Shown here one piece after another: positions 27,905 through 36,689 of a stretch of 64,000 nt of DNA. The notes beneath the pieces are model-generated. The model worked only from the letters and a program-made list of their open reading frames with translations. It was not told where the DNA came from and searched no databases. This DNA comes from an uncultured Massilia sp. GTDB taxonomy: Bacteria; Pseudomonadota; Gammaproteobacteria; Burkholderiales; Burkholderiaceae. The stretch is taken from NCBI GenBank assembly GCA_946481275.1, contig CAMLMV010000015.1, positions 1 to 64,000 on the forward strand. The letters run 5' to 3'. Numbering within the stretch: position 1 is the stretch's first letter; each line of letters starts with the position of its first letter. The position numbers were made by a program, and so were the translations under genes.

Positions 27905-28705
27905 TCAGTTCGAAAGGCTGTCCACCGCCCGCAACGGTTGCACTTCCGCTCCCATTTTTTCCAGTGCAACGCCCATGTCGGCCCAGGCCGCTTCGACCTG
28001 GCCGGGCTCGCCTTTTACCCCCAATTCGATATGGCGCCGCGTGTGCGCATCGCCCACGCTGGGCAGGCTGAAGACGCGCACGCCGGGGTAGCGCGCTTCC
28101 AGCGCTTCCATCAGCGGCGTGAGCACGGCTTCCGCCTGCTCGTACACCAACAGTGCCTTTTCCACGTGCGCCTCGCGATGGAAACGGTCGGCGTACAGCG
28201 TATCGAGCACCCACGCGATCATCGGCCACGCCATCACGGGAAAGCCGGGCACGAAATGGTGCTGCGCCACCGTGAAGCCGGGGATGCGGTTGTACGGATT
28301 CGGGATCAGGCTCGCCCCCGCTGGAAATTCCGCCATCTTGAAGCGCTGCTGGTTTTCCGGCGCGTGCAGGTCGGCGTCCGGACCCGCGGTCTCGCGAATG
28401 CGCTCCTCGATCAACGCCCGTCCCTGCGGATGCAGTGCGAGCGGCACGCCGAGCGCCGTCGCCGCGCACTGGCGCGTGTGGTCGTCCGGCGTGGCGCCGA
28501 TCCCGCCACAGGAAAACACGACGTCGCTACTTGCGAACGTGCGCCGCAGCAGGGCCGTGATGCGTGCGGGCTCGTCGCCGACGATCTCGGCCCACGCCAG
28601 GCGCAGGCCGCGCTCGCGCAGGAGTTCGATCACCTTGGGCAGGTGCTGGTCGCGGCGTTTCCCGGACAGGATCTCGTCGCCGATGATGATGAGGCCGAAT
28701 GACAT
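27905..28705 (-). CDS. Competence/damage-inducible protein A-like, MoCF (molybdopterin-binding) domain protein
   Basis: 266 residues from ATG at 28705, which has GGAGG 5 bases upstream; the frame continues to 28759. It is a single MoCF domain: GLIIIGDEILSGKRRDQHLP, DVVFSCGGIGATPDDHTRQCAA, HFVPGFPVMAWPM. The pyridine-nucleotide deamidase domain found in full-length CinA is missing. This short family is annotated as CinA-like or molybdopterin-binding, with no settled biochemical role; nucleotide pyrophosphatase activity is possible by analogy with CinA. Upstream, 178 bases separate it from a divergent lipoprotein gene; downstream, 228 bases precede the PBP gene on the same strand. Confidence 0.88.
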   Translation of the reverse strand: MSFGLIIIGDEILSGKRRDQHLPKVIELLRERGLRLAWAEIVGDEPARITALLRRTFASSDVVFSCGGIGATPDDHTRQCAATALGVPLALHPQGRALIEERIRETAGPDADLHAPENQQRFKMAEFPAGASLIPNPYNRIPGFTVAQHHFVPGFPVMAWPMIAWVLDTLYADRFHREAHVEKALLVYEQAEAVLTPLMEALEARYPGVRVFSLPSVGDAHTRRHIELGVKGEPGQVEAAWADMGVALEKMGAEVQPLRAVDSLSN

Positions 28706-28883
28706 GGAGTCCTCCCTGGTTCCAGTGTGCCACAGTGCGCCGGAGCCTGCCGCGCCCATGGCCGCGTACCGTGTGTGACATTTACGGACAAACTCGTGAC
28801 AAAGGCCCCCAAGACGCTACATCGCCCCCCTCCTAGAATCGGCGCGCCGGCCGCGGGCTGCGCGGCGCCGAACAGGATAGACG

Positions 28884-30119
28884 ATGATTCCATCAGGACG
28901 ACATGTCGCCGGCGCGTGCGCGCTGGCCCTTTTGCTTGCCGGTTGCGGCGGCTCTGACGATCCGGCCGCACCACCGCCGGTCGCCACCCAGCCGACGGCC
29001 CCCGCCGCCCAACCCGCACGGGCCGACGTGCTGGCGACAGCGGCCGGCGGCATCGACAGCATTGCCTTCAGCGGCGACGCCGCCTGGCTGTCGCTGTCGA
29101 ATACCGCGACCACCGACACGGCCGTGGTACGCGCCAGCCTGCCGCTGCGGGCGGACTCCACGTGGAGCGGCGTTGCGCTGGGCGAATGCGGCCTCGCGCG
29201 CGAAGAAGCCGCCAGCACCTGGCCCCTGCGCGCGCCATCGCTGCGCGTGCTGGGATCCGATCTGTGGCTGTTCCAACCCTGGTACGACAAGGGTCCGGAC
29301 GCGCGCCCCGAACACGCGCTGTGCGCGTTGAGCGCGGACCGGACCATCTTCGTGCCGCGCGACGCCGGCCTGAAAGTGTGCGTGGGCAGCGCGTGCACGA
29401 CGTTGTCGATGGACGAGCTGAAACAGGTGAACAACCGCCTGTACACGAATGCCGGCGGCGGCCAGAACGTGCTCGCGTCGAACGACGGCGGCGCCCGGTG
29501 GCACGTGCTGACCGGCTTCTTTGACCAGGACATCTGCACCCATCCCGCGTTCGAGATCGTCGGCGACCGCCTGCTCGTCGGCGGCGAATGCCCGCTGGAT
29601 TTCGCGTTCCTGCGCGCCTACCAGCTGGCTGCGGATGGCGTCAGCCTCGCGTCGCGCGACGCCCTGCCCGTCACCCTGCCCGAACTGGAAAACCGCAACG
29701 TGCAATTCATCCAGGCGACGGGCGCCCAGCGCGTGTTCGCCGGCGTCGAGGGCGGCCTGCTGCGCAGCGAGGACGGCGGCAAGTCGTTCAAGTTCGTGAT
29801 CCGGCATCCGCTCAGCGGCGGCACGAACTACCCATACATCCGGCATCTGCTGGCCCTCGCGCGCAAGCCGGACACGCTGGTCGCGGGCGGCTTCGACAAG
29901 GCGACGCAGAAGCCGTACCTGGCCTGGTCGAAGGATGGCGGCACGACGTGGACGGACCTGTCGCCCCTGCTGCCCGGCTATGCGCGCAACCTGGACGATG
30001 CGTCGGTGGCGGAAGTGACGGCCATCGCCCAGGATCCGCAGGGACGCGTGCTCGTCACCGTCAACGAGTCAAAAGGCGCGCAGGGCCGCCTCGTGCTCGT
30101 CACGCTCGGCACGCCGTGA
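28884..30119 (+). CDS. BNR-repeat (sialidase-fold) lipoprotein
   Basis: 411 residues. Signal peptide with lipobox LLAGCGG (Cys at about 22) and a Pro/Ala-rich linker. The body is a predicted beta-propeller with three Asp-box/BNR-like motifs: SNDGGARWHVL, SEDGGKSFKF and SKDGGTTWTDL. Such Asp boxes are structural and do not alone imply sialidase activity; I see no arginine triad or other catalytic signature. Probably a membrane-anchored periplasmic or surface protein of unknown function. It is divergent from the MoCF gene and its stop lies 6 bases from the convergent EI24 gene end. Confidence 0.82.
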   Translation: MIPSGRHVAGACALALLLAGCGGSDDPAAPPPVATQPTAPAAQPARADVLATAAGGIDSIAFSGDAAWLSLSNTATTDTAVVRASLPLRADSTWSGVALGECGLAREEAASTWPLRAPSLRVLGSDLWLFQPWYDKGPDARPEHALCALSADRTIFVPRDAGLKVCVGSACTTLSMDELKQVNNRLYTNAGGGQNVLASNDGGARWHVLTGFFDQDICTHPAFEIVGDRLLVGGECPLDFAFLRAYQLAADGVSLASRDALPVTLPELENRNVQFIQATGAQRVFAGVEGGLLRSEDGGKSFKFVIRHPLSGGTNYPYIRHLLALARKPDTLVAGGFDKATQKPYLAWSKDGGTTWTDLSPLLPGYARNLDDASVAEVTAIAQDPQGRVLVTVNESKGAQGRLVLVTLGTP

Positions 30120-30125
30120 TGGCGT

Positions 30126-30932
30126 TCAGGCGTCCTTGGCACGCAGGTCGGCCAGCGCCTGCAGGCAGAAGTACTGGAACCACAGGCCGGTAAAGATAAA
30201 GATCACGAGGTAGAGCCAGATCGACAGCACGGCCAGGAACGGGAACAGCACGACGGAGAACAGCGCGCCGCCGATCCACGCGACACCCGGCAGCGCGCCC
30301 AGCAGGCCGGACACGGTGCCGATCAGGAGGAGCGACCGGCGCTGCGTGTGCATGATCGTGCGGCGTTCCTCGGCGCTCGCGTGGATGGCGAGCGCGTCAT
30401 AGCCCATCACGCGCGCCGTCAGCCAGCCCCACAGCACGGCCTGCACGACGATGGCGACGGGCGCCAGCGCGTACAGCGGCAACGTGACGAGCCACAGCAG
30501 CGCGAACACGACGATGCCCGACAGGTTCACGCCCAGGCTGCCCATGAAGCTGCCGCCCTCCTTCCGTTCCAGCGTCGGGAATTGCACGCGGCTGACGTGG
30601 CGCGCGATGGCCGGCATCGCACCCACGCCGATGAACAGCAGCGACGTGATGATCATCAGCGGCAGCAGCACGAGCATCGCCACGAGCGGGATTACGAGCG
30701 TCTTCAAAAAGCCGAGGCCCAGCGTGGCGAGGATGCTGCCGCTCGTCTCGAACAGGCCGTAGTCGGCGAAGACCGCATGCAGCCAGTCCAGCAGCGGCTG
30801 CATGCCGGCATACAGCAGGCCGCCCCACAGCGCGAGCGACAGCAGCAGCGGCACGATGGACAGCAGCAGCATGCGTCCCGAGAACTGGGAGCGCAGCGCG
30901 CGCCCGTAGGCGATGGCGACGGGGCGCATCAT
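30126..30932 (-). CDS. EI24/CysZ-like integral membrane protein
   Basis: 268 residues with about six hydrophobic stretches, such as MLLLSIVPLLLSLALWGGLL, TLVIPLVAMLVLLPLMIITS and a C-terminal FFVVLFPFLAVLSIWLYL-like region. Sequence style and length fit the EI24/CysZ superfamily (CysZ is a sulfate channel), but identity as a sulfate transporter is not supported by neighbours. The start ATG at 30932 overlaps the sterol-desaturase stop by 4 bases (ATGA), so translation is coupled. It is the last gene of the four-gene operon 33669-30126. Confidence 0.75.
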   Translation of the reverse strand: MMRPVAIAYGRALRSQFSGRMLLLSIVPLLLSLALWGGLLYAGMQPLLDWLHAVFADYGLFETSGSILATLGLGFLKTLVIPLVAMLVLLPLMIITSLLFIGVGAMPAIARHVSRVQFPTLERKEGGSFMGSLGVNLSGIVVFALLWLVTLPLYALAPVAIVVQAVLWGWLTARVMGYDALAIHASAEERRTIMHTQRRSLLLIGTVSGLLGALPGVAWIGGALFSVVLFPFLAVLSIWLYLVIFIFTGLWFQYFCLQALADLRAKDA

Positions 30933-31924
30933 GCGGCGTTGCGCCGGGTGCCGGCTTCGATCAGACGCACGAAGCCCAGCCACTGCTGGCGCCAGAAGCC
31001 GCGGCCGTAGTCGCGGGCGGGACGCACGCTCCCATCGGGATTGGTGCGCACGAACTGGTCGCGCACGCCCGTGCCGTGCCAGCCGGGAGCAAAATTGGCG
31101 GTGCCGAACAGCTGGTCCCAGATGGGCAGCAGCACGCCGAAATTGCAGCCGCCCAGCTCGCGCCCCTGCGATTCGTGGCCGATGCCGACGGCGTGATGCG
31201 TGCGGTGGAAGCGCGGCGATACGAGCAGGCGCTCGCCCAGGCGGCCGAAGTGAATGCGCACGTTCGCGTGCTGCAGGCTTTGCAGCGCGCGCGAGACGGA
31301 AACGAGCAGGACGTACTGGCTCGGCGCCACGCCGATCGCCAGCGCGAGGATCGCCATGTAGGCGTCGCGCAGCAGATCGTCCAGCAGGTGGTTGCGGTCG
31401 TCGCTCCACAGATTCATGTTCTGCTGGCTGTGGTGCAGGCTGTGCAGGGCCCACCACCAGCGGAATTTGTGCTGGCCGCGGTGGAACCAGTAATCGAAGA
31501 AGTCCAGCACGACGAGGTACATGAGGAAGCTGGCGAGCGGGTGGAAGCCCGTCATCAGGTTCTCCAGGTTGAACGGATGCACGCCTTCCATGCGCAGCGC
31601 CGCGGCGATGCTGTCCATGACCGGGTCGAGCGTGAAGAACACGGCCATGCTGAAGAAGCCGAGCCGGTGGATCAGCGTGTAGATGAAATCGTTGAAGCGC
31701 GCACGGCGGTCCGTCATCTGCTGCGCGGGAATGACGGCTTCCAGCGGCCGCAGCACGAGGTACAGGGCGGCCACTTCGCACAGGCCGGCGAGGAACCATT
31801 CGACGCCTTCGAAGGCGTCTTCGATGTATTCGCCGAGGCCCATGGCGAACATCGCGGGTTCCACCGCGTTCTCGAACAGCCATCCCTGCAGGAAGGCGAA
31901 ACCATCGAGGAAATGCTGGCTCAT
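30929..31924 (-). CDS. Sterol desaturase / fatty-acid hydroxylase family membrane protein
   Basis: 331 residues. The three His clusters of this di-iron membrane oxygenase family are intact: FHRGQH, HSLHHS and HRTHHAV. Several membrane helices surround them (for example VAALYLVLRPLEAVI and LASFLMYLVVLDFFDYW). It should insert oxygen or a double bond into a membrane lipid using O2; the substrate cannot be told, and sterols are unlikely in this kind of bacterium. It is the third gene of an operon, 21 bases after the deacetylase and overlapping the EI24-like gene by 4 bases. Confidence 0.9.
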   Translation of the reverse strand: MSQHFLDGFAFLQGWLFENAVEPAMFAMGLGEYIEDAFEGVEWFLAGLCEVAALYLVLRPLEAVIPAQQMTDRRARFNDFIYTLIHRLGFFSMAVFFTLDPVMDSIAAALRMEGVHPFNLENLMTGFHPLASFLMYLVVLDFFDYWFHRGQHKFRWWWALHSLHHSQQNMNLWSDDRNHLLDDLLRDAYMAILALAIGVAPSQYVLLVSVSRALQSLQHANVRIHFGRLGERLLVSPRFHRTHHAVGIGHESQGRELGGCNFGVLLPIWDQLFGTANFAPGWHGTGVRDQFVRTNPDGSVRPARDYGRGFWRQQWLGFVRLIEAGTRRNAA

Positions 31925-31945
31925 GTCGTTAGCTGAATCATATCG

Positions 31946-32698
31946 TTATCGGTAGTCCGGATGCTCTCTCAGTGTAGCGAAACAGAAGCCTTTGCGCTCG
32001 AGACCGGAGATCAGCGGCTCGAGGTTCGCGGGCATCCACGGATCCTTGCGCGACCAGATGCCCATGTGGGCCATGAAGATGTCGCCATCCTTCAGGCCGT
32101 CCAGCGCGCGCTTCAGCAGCACCGCATTCGGGAATGTGGCGCTGGACGTCTCGTCGCCCGAGAACCCGGCCGGCGCCCAGCCCGCGTGTTTATAACCGCA
32201 TGCCTTGGCGGCCGCGAGGATGTTGGGCGAGCTGTGGCCGCCCGGCGTGCGGAAGACCGGGTCGAGGTGGCGGCCCGTCAGCTGCTCGAACCGTGTGTCG
32301 ACGCGGCGCAGCTCGTCGCAGTACTGTTGCTGCGTCCACGTCTGTTTTTGCCCCGCGTGCGCGCCGAACTGCGGCTTGACGACGATACGGCCGCCGGCCT
32401 CGTCGCGCTGGAAGTAGACGTGGTCGAACGTGTGGCTGCCGAACGCGTGGCCCTCCGCCACGCGGGCTTTCCAGTAATCGGCCCACGACGGATCGAGCGA
32501 CCAGTCGCCGCGCACGGTCTTTTCGTTGGCGAGGAAGAACGTGGCCTTGATGTGGTGGCGGCGCAGCGTGTCGGCGATCAGCCCGGCCTGCGACTGGCTG
32601 CCCGTGTCGAAGGTCAGGTAGATCGTGCCCTTGCATGCGTCAGCCGCGTACGCGCTCGAGGCTGCGGCCAGTAACAGTGCGGCAAAGGCGCGCGGCAT
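31946..32698 (-). CDS. Exported polysaccharide deacetylase (NodB homology)
   Basis: 250 residues. Signal peptide (MPRAFAALLLAAASSAYA-AD). The NodB motif 1 is TIYLTFDTGSQSQ (TFD-x-G, catalytic base and metal Asp) and motif 2 is HAFGSHTFDH (HxxxH-type zinc ligands). A later segment has RTPGGHSSPNIL (motif 3, RxPxG), and the C-terminal motif 5-type His is in IFMAHMGIW. It probably removes acetyl groups from a periplasmic or surface glycan. Its ATG shares one base with the stop codon of the upstream YVTN gene (TGATG), so the two are translationally coupled. Confidence 0.9.
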   Translation of the reverse strand: MPRAFAALLLAAASSAYAADACKGTIYLTFDTGSQSQAGLIADTLRRHHIKATFFLANEKTVRGDWSLDPSWADYWKARVAEGHAFGSHTFDHVYFQRDEAGGRIVVKPQFGAHAGQKQTWTQQQYCDELRRVDTRFEQLTGRHLDPVFRTPGGHSSPNILAAAKACGYKHAGWAPAGFSGDETSSATFPNAVLLKRALDGLKDGDIFMAHMGIWSRKDPWMPANLEPLISGLERKGFCFATLREHPDYR

Positions 32699-33669
32699 CA
32701 CATCCGCGGCGCCGAATTGGCGAAGAACACGCCGTGCGGCGAGCGGCCGACAGGGATCATCTTGATGACCTTGCGGCTGGCCACGTCGATCACGGCGACC
32801 TTCTTGATCCAGCGGAGCGTCACCCACAGCGTCTTGCCGTCGTTCGTCAGTTCCATGCAGTCCGGACCGCCCGGCACGGGGATCATGCCGACGTTTTCCA
32901 GCGTGACCTGGTCGATGATGTTGATCGAGTTCTGCACGCGGTTCGACACGAACACGTGGCGGCGGTCGCCGACGGCGCGGAAGTTGTGGGCGCCGTTGCC
33001 CGTCTTGATGCGCTTGACGGTCTTCTGCGCGCGCCAGTCGATCACCTCGACGTAGTCGCTGCCCATGATCCCGACGAGCAGGTATTTGTCGTCCGGCGTC
33101 ATCGAGATGCCGGCCGGGAGCTTGCCGACCGGGAGGGTCCACCTGACGGTCTGCGTTTTCAGGTCGATGGCGCTGACCTGGTCGCTGCCCTGCTGCGTGA
33201 CGAAGGCCGTGGTGCTGGCCGCGTCGAACGCGATGTGGCTGGGCATGCGCGCGAGCGGCAGGCGCTTGCTGAGCAGCAGGTTGCCGCCTTCGTACTTGTA
33301 GATGTCGACGCGGTCCAGCCGCAGCGACGCCGACACGAACCATTTCTGGTCCGGCGAGAAGCCGATCTGGTACGGGTCGAGCACGTCCGCCAGGCGGCGC
33401 TGCACCTTGCCCGAGACGGGATCGAGGAAGATCAGTTCGTTGCCGACGGAGCTGGCGACGATGACCGACTTGTTGTCCGGCGTGGCCATCAGGTGATGGG
33501 GCTCCTTGCCGACCGCGAACGTGCCGTTGTCGGCGCCCGTCCTCTGATCGAGCAGCTGGACGGTGGCGTCGCGCGAATTGAGCACGACCACGACATTCGC
33601 GTGGGCAGCCTGGATGGCCGAAAACAACACGAAACCAGAGATGAGGGACTTGCAGAAGCGACGCGGCAT
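32698..33669 (-). CDS. YVTN-family beta-propeller exported protein
   Basis: 323 residues. Signal peptide (ISGFVLFSAIQAAHA-NV). Repeated blades of about 40 residues follow, such as VVVLNSRDATVQLLDQRTG, SVIVASSVGNELIFLDPVSG, TAFVTQQGSDQVSAIDLKTQ and HVFVSNRVQNSINIIDQVTL, typical of YncE/YVTN seven-bladed propellers. No haem motif CxxCH is seen, so it is not a cytochrome d1. Probably a periplasmic binding or scaffolding protein. It is the first gene of the operon with the deacetylase, sterol-desaturase-like and EI24-like genes. It is divergent from the FKBP gene. Confidence 0.88.
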   Translation of the reverse strand: MPRRFCKSLISGFVLFSAIQAAHANVVVVLNSRDATVQLLDQRTGADNGTFAVGKEPHHLMATPDNKSVIVASSVGNELIFLDPVSGKVQRRLADVLDPYQIGFSPDQKWFVSASLRLDRVDIYKYEGGNLLLSKRLPLARMPSHIAFDAASTTAFVTQQGSDQVSAIDLKTQTVRWTLPVGKLPAGISMTPDDKYLLVGIMGSDYVEVIDWRAQKTVKRIKTGNGAHNFRAVGDRRHVFVSNRVQNSINIIDQVTLENVGMIPVPGGPDCMELTNDGKTLWVTLRWIKKVAVIDVASRKVIKMIPVGRSPHGVFFANSAPRM

Positions 33670-33854
33670 GGAACGACACAGGCTCAGTGGAAGGAAGCTT
33701 TATTCTACGGGGAAACTTGAACGCTCCGAAGCGTAGAACGATGGAATCGCACGCAAGCGGCGCGCCGCCGCAACACAGTGGACAGAGCGTTAATAGCGCT
33801 TTGACAGGCCATGGACTACAATCGGCCTTTCACTCTGAACAACAAGGAACACCC

Positions 33855-34211
33855 ATGTCCATCACCACCACGAATTCCGGCCTGCAATACGAAGACACCG
33901 TCGTCGGCAGCGGCGCCGAAGCGAAGGCCGGCAACTACGTGACCGTGCATTACACCGGCTGGCTGCAGAACGACGACGGCAGCACCGGCGTCAAGTTCGA
34001 CTCCAGCAAGGACCGCAACGACCCGTTCCAGTTCCCGCTGGGCGCCGGTCACGTGATCCGCGGCTGGGACGAAGGCGTGCAGGGCATGAAGGTAGGCGGT
34101 GCGCGCCGCCTGATCATCCCGGCGAGCCTGGGCTACGGCGCGCGCGGCGCCGGCGGCGTGATTCCGCCGAACGCCACGCTGATCTTCGACGTCGAACTCC
34201 TCGACGTTTGA
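33855..34211 (+). CDS. FKBP-type peptidyl-prolyl cis-trans isomerase
   Basis: 118 residues, one FKBP domain without signal peptide, hence cytoplasmic. Active-site residues are recognisable: VTVHYTGWL, FDSSKDRNDPFQFPLGAGHVIRGWDEGVQGMKVGGARRLIIP, LGYGARGAGGVIPPNATLIFDVELL. The open frame runs back to 33687, but ATG at 33855 with AAGGA upstream gives the standard family start MSITTTNSGLQYED. It accelerates prolyl isomerisation in folding proteins. Confidence 0.95.
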   Translation: MSITTTNSGLQYEDTVVGSGAEAKAGNYVTVHYTGWLQNDDGSTGVKFDSSKDRNDPFQFPLGAGHVIRGWDEGVQGMKVGGARRLIIPASLGYGARGAGGVIPPNATLIFDVELLDV

Positions 34212-34295
34212 GCAACTCTTCTAAAATACGGTCGAGTTAGACGTGATTCCGATGACGATGCGCTAAGATGCCCGCACATCGTCAAAGGAGTTACC

Positions 34296-34547
34296 ATGAG
34301 TTTGCAAGAACAGTTCGCCCAGGCCCAGATCGATTCGAAGAACCTGCCCGAGCGTCCGGACAACATGACCCTGCTGAAGATCTACGCATTGTTCAAGCAG
34401 GGTTCGAGCGGCGACGTCACGGGCGAACGCCCCGGCTTCACCGACATGGTCGGCCGCGCCAAGTACGACGCGTGGGCCGCGCTGAAAGGCACGTCGCAGG
34501 AAGACGCGATGCAGCAGTACGTCGACCTGATCGAAGACCTGAAATAA
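34296..34547 (+). CDS. Acyl-CoA-binding protein
   Basis: 83 residues, a complete ACBP four-helix domain: FAQAQIDSKNLPERPDNMTLLKIYALFKQGSSGDV and GRAKYDAWAALKGTSQEDAMQQYVDLI, including the Tyr and Lys residues that hold the CoA 3'-phosphate in the family. AAGGAG lies 7 bases before ATG. It binds long-chain acyl-CoA in the cytoplasm. Its stop directly abuts the stop of the convergent PHA-granule gene, and a PHA depolymerase lies 4 kb away, in keeping with lipid/PHA metabolism. Confidence 0.95.
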   Translation: MSLQEQFAQAQIDSKNLPERPDNMTLLKIYALFKQGSSGDVTGERPGFTDMVGRAKYDAWAALKGTSQEDAMQQYVDLIEDLK

Positions 34548-34826
34548 TCAGCCGTTAAAGACTTTGCGCATGCTTTCCGCCACCTTCTGCTCGATGGTGG
34601 ACGCGAAAGCACTCATCAGGAAGCCCAGCTTGATGCGCAACGCGGCCTGGCGCTCGCCGAGGGTGAGCGCCCCTTCCACGCCGCTGCGGGCAAAACGCAG
34701 CACGTCCCCTTCCCATTTGCACGTCAGGCCATATTCGCGGGCCAGCTTGTCCGCCACCTGTTGCGCGGCGGCGCGCGCGTCGGTCTGGCTCAGGCTGTGC
34801 GGCTGGGTGATGCTGATGTCCGGCAT
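34548..34826 (-). CDS. Polyhydroxyalkanoic acid system family protein (PHA_gran_rgn type)
   Basis: 92 residues. The sequence (ISITQPHSLSQTDARAAAQQVADKLAREYG, CKWEGDVLRFARSGVEGALTL, FLMSAFASTIEQKVAESMRKVF) matches the small PHA-system family found near PHA genes. It is likely a granule-associated or regulatory protein of polyhydroxyalkanoate storage; the mechanism is not established. It is convergent with and directly adjacent to the acyl-CoA-binding protein gene. Confidence 0.85.
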   Translation of the reverse strand: MPDISITQPHSLSQTDARAAAQQVADKLAREYGLTCKWEGDVLRFARSGVEGALTLGERQAALRIKLGFLMSAFASTIEQKVAESMRKVFNG

Positions 34827-34981
34827 TCGATTTCCTTACTGATTCAAAGCAAACAGCCCGCCATGATGCCAGTTGATGGGCGCAAAGGCCAGCGCTTGCC
34901 TAGAGAATAATCAATTGATGAGTCTCAAGGCCCAACTTGGGCAAGGGGTGACCATTCCTCTTGTCATCAAGGAGGATTGCC

Positions 34982-36517
34982 ATGGATTCGACGCCCACCC
35001 TGCCCCCCGTCGGCTTCGTGCCGACGCCCACCGCCTCATACCGCCAGCACCGCAAGGCCGCGCAACTGCTCGACCAGCCGGGACGGCCGCGGCCCCAAAC
35101 CGGCCCCGGCAACGCGTCACCACAAGAGAACGGCCAGCCGGGTGACGTCCCCCTGCCCTACGCGTCCGGCGCGCGCGTGCTGATGTGGAAGCAGGACCCA
35201 TCGGTGGACGAGATCGGCACGCGCAAGGTCTTCCTGCCCGGCGTCGTGCTGGCCGGGCCGCGCGACGCCCGCATCGTGCTGGCGTCGGGCGACGCCGGCA
35301 TGCCGCCGGTCGAGCCGAATGCCTTCGGCGACTTCGTGACGATGCCGGACACGCCGCAGTTCGACGCCGTCCACACGTTCGCCGTCGTGCGCCAGACGCT
35401 GACGATGTACCAGCGCGCGCTGTCGACGGCCGGCAGTGCGATGCCCCTGCCCTGGCAATGGAACAGCAGCGTGGACACGTCGCCGCTGCAGGTCTGGCCG
35501 TACGGCCTGCCGAACGTGATGAATGCGTATTACAGCCGCTCGCAGGCCTGCCTGAAGTTCGGCGACTTCGTGCCCGCCGGAGAGACGGCGCGCGTGTACA
35601 CGTGCCGCTCGTTCGACATCGTCTCGCACGAGACCGGCCACGCCGTGCTGGACGGCCTCAAGCCGCAATGGCTGCTGGCCGACAATCCGCCGCAGACGGG
35701 CGGCCTGCACGAATCGTTCGGCGACCTGACCGCGATCTTCCTCGCGCTGTCCCAACTCGACCAGTGCGAGGCCGTCATCGCCCAGACCAAGGCGCACCTG
35801 CACGACAAGACCTTCCTCGCCGACATCGCCGAGCAGTTCGGCCTCGCGCTGGGCAGCACGACCGGGCTGCGCAATGCCGACAACGACCTCACCCTGTCCG
35901 AGGCCGGCACCGAGGTGCACGCGATCTCGCAGGTGTTCACGGGCGCCGTCTACGACATCCTGGCCGACGTGTTCGCCCTCGAGCGCAATCCCGCGCTGGA
36001 GGATTGCGCCAGCGTCCTGCACCGCGTGGCCGGCTGGCTGCGCGGGCTCGTGCTGCGCGCGCTGATCGCCGCCCCGGACACGGCCGCCACGTTCGCCGAC
36101 GTGGCCAACGAGATGCTGCGCCTCGCCTTCGAGGACGGTAAACCGCAGACCGTCGTCAACGCCATCCGCGACCGTTTTGCCCAGCGCGAGGTGTTCGACG
36201 TGCCGGCCGGGATCGCGGGCGACCATCCGGCCGGCCTGGTTCTCGCGCCGCTCGTGACCGACGCGCCCGGCGCGCGCCAGGACCGGCGCGCCTGCTGCGG
36301 CACGATGAACCTGGCCGAATACTACGATGTCGAACGGGTACTGCAGGCGGAGGCGGACGCCCTCGCGCGCTGGTGCGCGGAGCACGGCCGGTCCGGCCCG
36401 GCGGGCGAGCCGCCGGCGGCCGTGGCGCTGACCACGGTCACGGTAACGGATGGTTCCGGCGCGGCCGTCGCGACGACGGCGGTGGTCGATCTGGCGGCGA
36501 CAGACAGGCTGCGATAA
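34982..36517 (+). CDS. Putative gluzincin (M4-like) metallopeptidase, no signal peptide
   Basis: 511 residues. HETGH at 216-220 gives the HExxH zinc motif (IVSHETGHAVLDGLKP), and Glu244 in GGLHESFGDLTAIF fits the third zinc ligand of thermolysin-like enzymes (E-x3-D). The length and the Pro-rich N-terminus (PTLPPVGFVPTPTA) lack a signal peptide, while true M4 proteases are exported prepro-enzymes. A C-terminal Val/Thr/Ala-rich tail (LTTVTVTDGSGAAVATTAVV) follows the catalytic part. The start has an excellent AGGAGG. It is either an intracellular protease or one exported by a signal-peptide-independent route; substrate unknown. Confidence 0.75.
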   Translation: MDSTPTLPPVGFVPTPTASYRQHRKAAQLLDQPGRPRPQTGPGNASPQENGQPGDVPLPYASGARVLMWKQDPSVDEIGTRKVFLPGVVLAGPRDARIVLASGDAGMPPVEPNAFGDFVTMPDTPQFDAVHTFAVVRQTLTMYQRALSTAGSAMPLPWQWNSSVDTSPLQVWPYGLPNVMNAYYSRSQACLKFGDFVPAGETARVYTCRSFDIVSHETGHAVLDGLKPQWLLADNPPQTGGLHESFGDLTAIFLALSQLDQCEAVIAQTKAHLHDKTFLADIAEQFGLALGSTTGLRNADNDLTLSEAGTEVHAISQVFTGAVYDILADVFALERNPALEDCASVLHRVAGWLRGLVLRALIAAPDTAATFADVANEMLRLAFEDGKPQTVVNAIRDRFAQREVFDVPAGIAGDHPAGLVLAPLVTDAPGARQDRRACCGTMNLAEYYDVERVLQAEADALARWCAEHGRSGPAGEPPAAVALTTVTVTDGSGAAVATTAVVDLAATDRLR

Positions 36518-36585
36518 GTCGTGGAAGCGGCCCGGCAAGCGGACTCCGAACACATTTGCTTATGTGTATTGTGTATAAGCCTGAT

Positions 36586-36614
36586 TTGTCGTAGAAGCAG
36601 AATTGCCCTAAAAT
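36586..36614 (+). promoter_or_regulatory. Sigma-70 promoter of the ferredoxin gene
   Basis: TTGTCG (36586-36591) and TAAAAT (36609-36614) with the ideal 17-base spacer, about 75 bases before the ferredoxin ATG. Confidence 0.6.
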
Positions 36615-36689
36615 ACAGTGCTTTGCCGCGTCCGGCGAACGCTCTTCGAACAATACACGCCGCCGCTTCCACTCATTGATAGGACTGTT

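Noticed and set aside
28884..30119. Reading the BNR-repeat lipoprotein as a sialidase
   Set aside because: Asp-box repeats are present but the catalytic Arg triad and Tyr/Glu pair could not be located, so enzymatic activity is not claimed.
33813..33832. TTGACA followed by TACAAT before the FKBP gene
   Set aside because: The spacer is only 10 bases, too short for a sigma-70 promoter.
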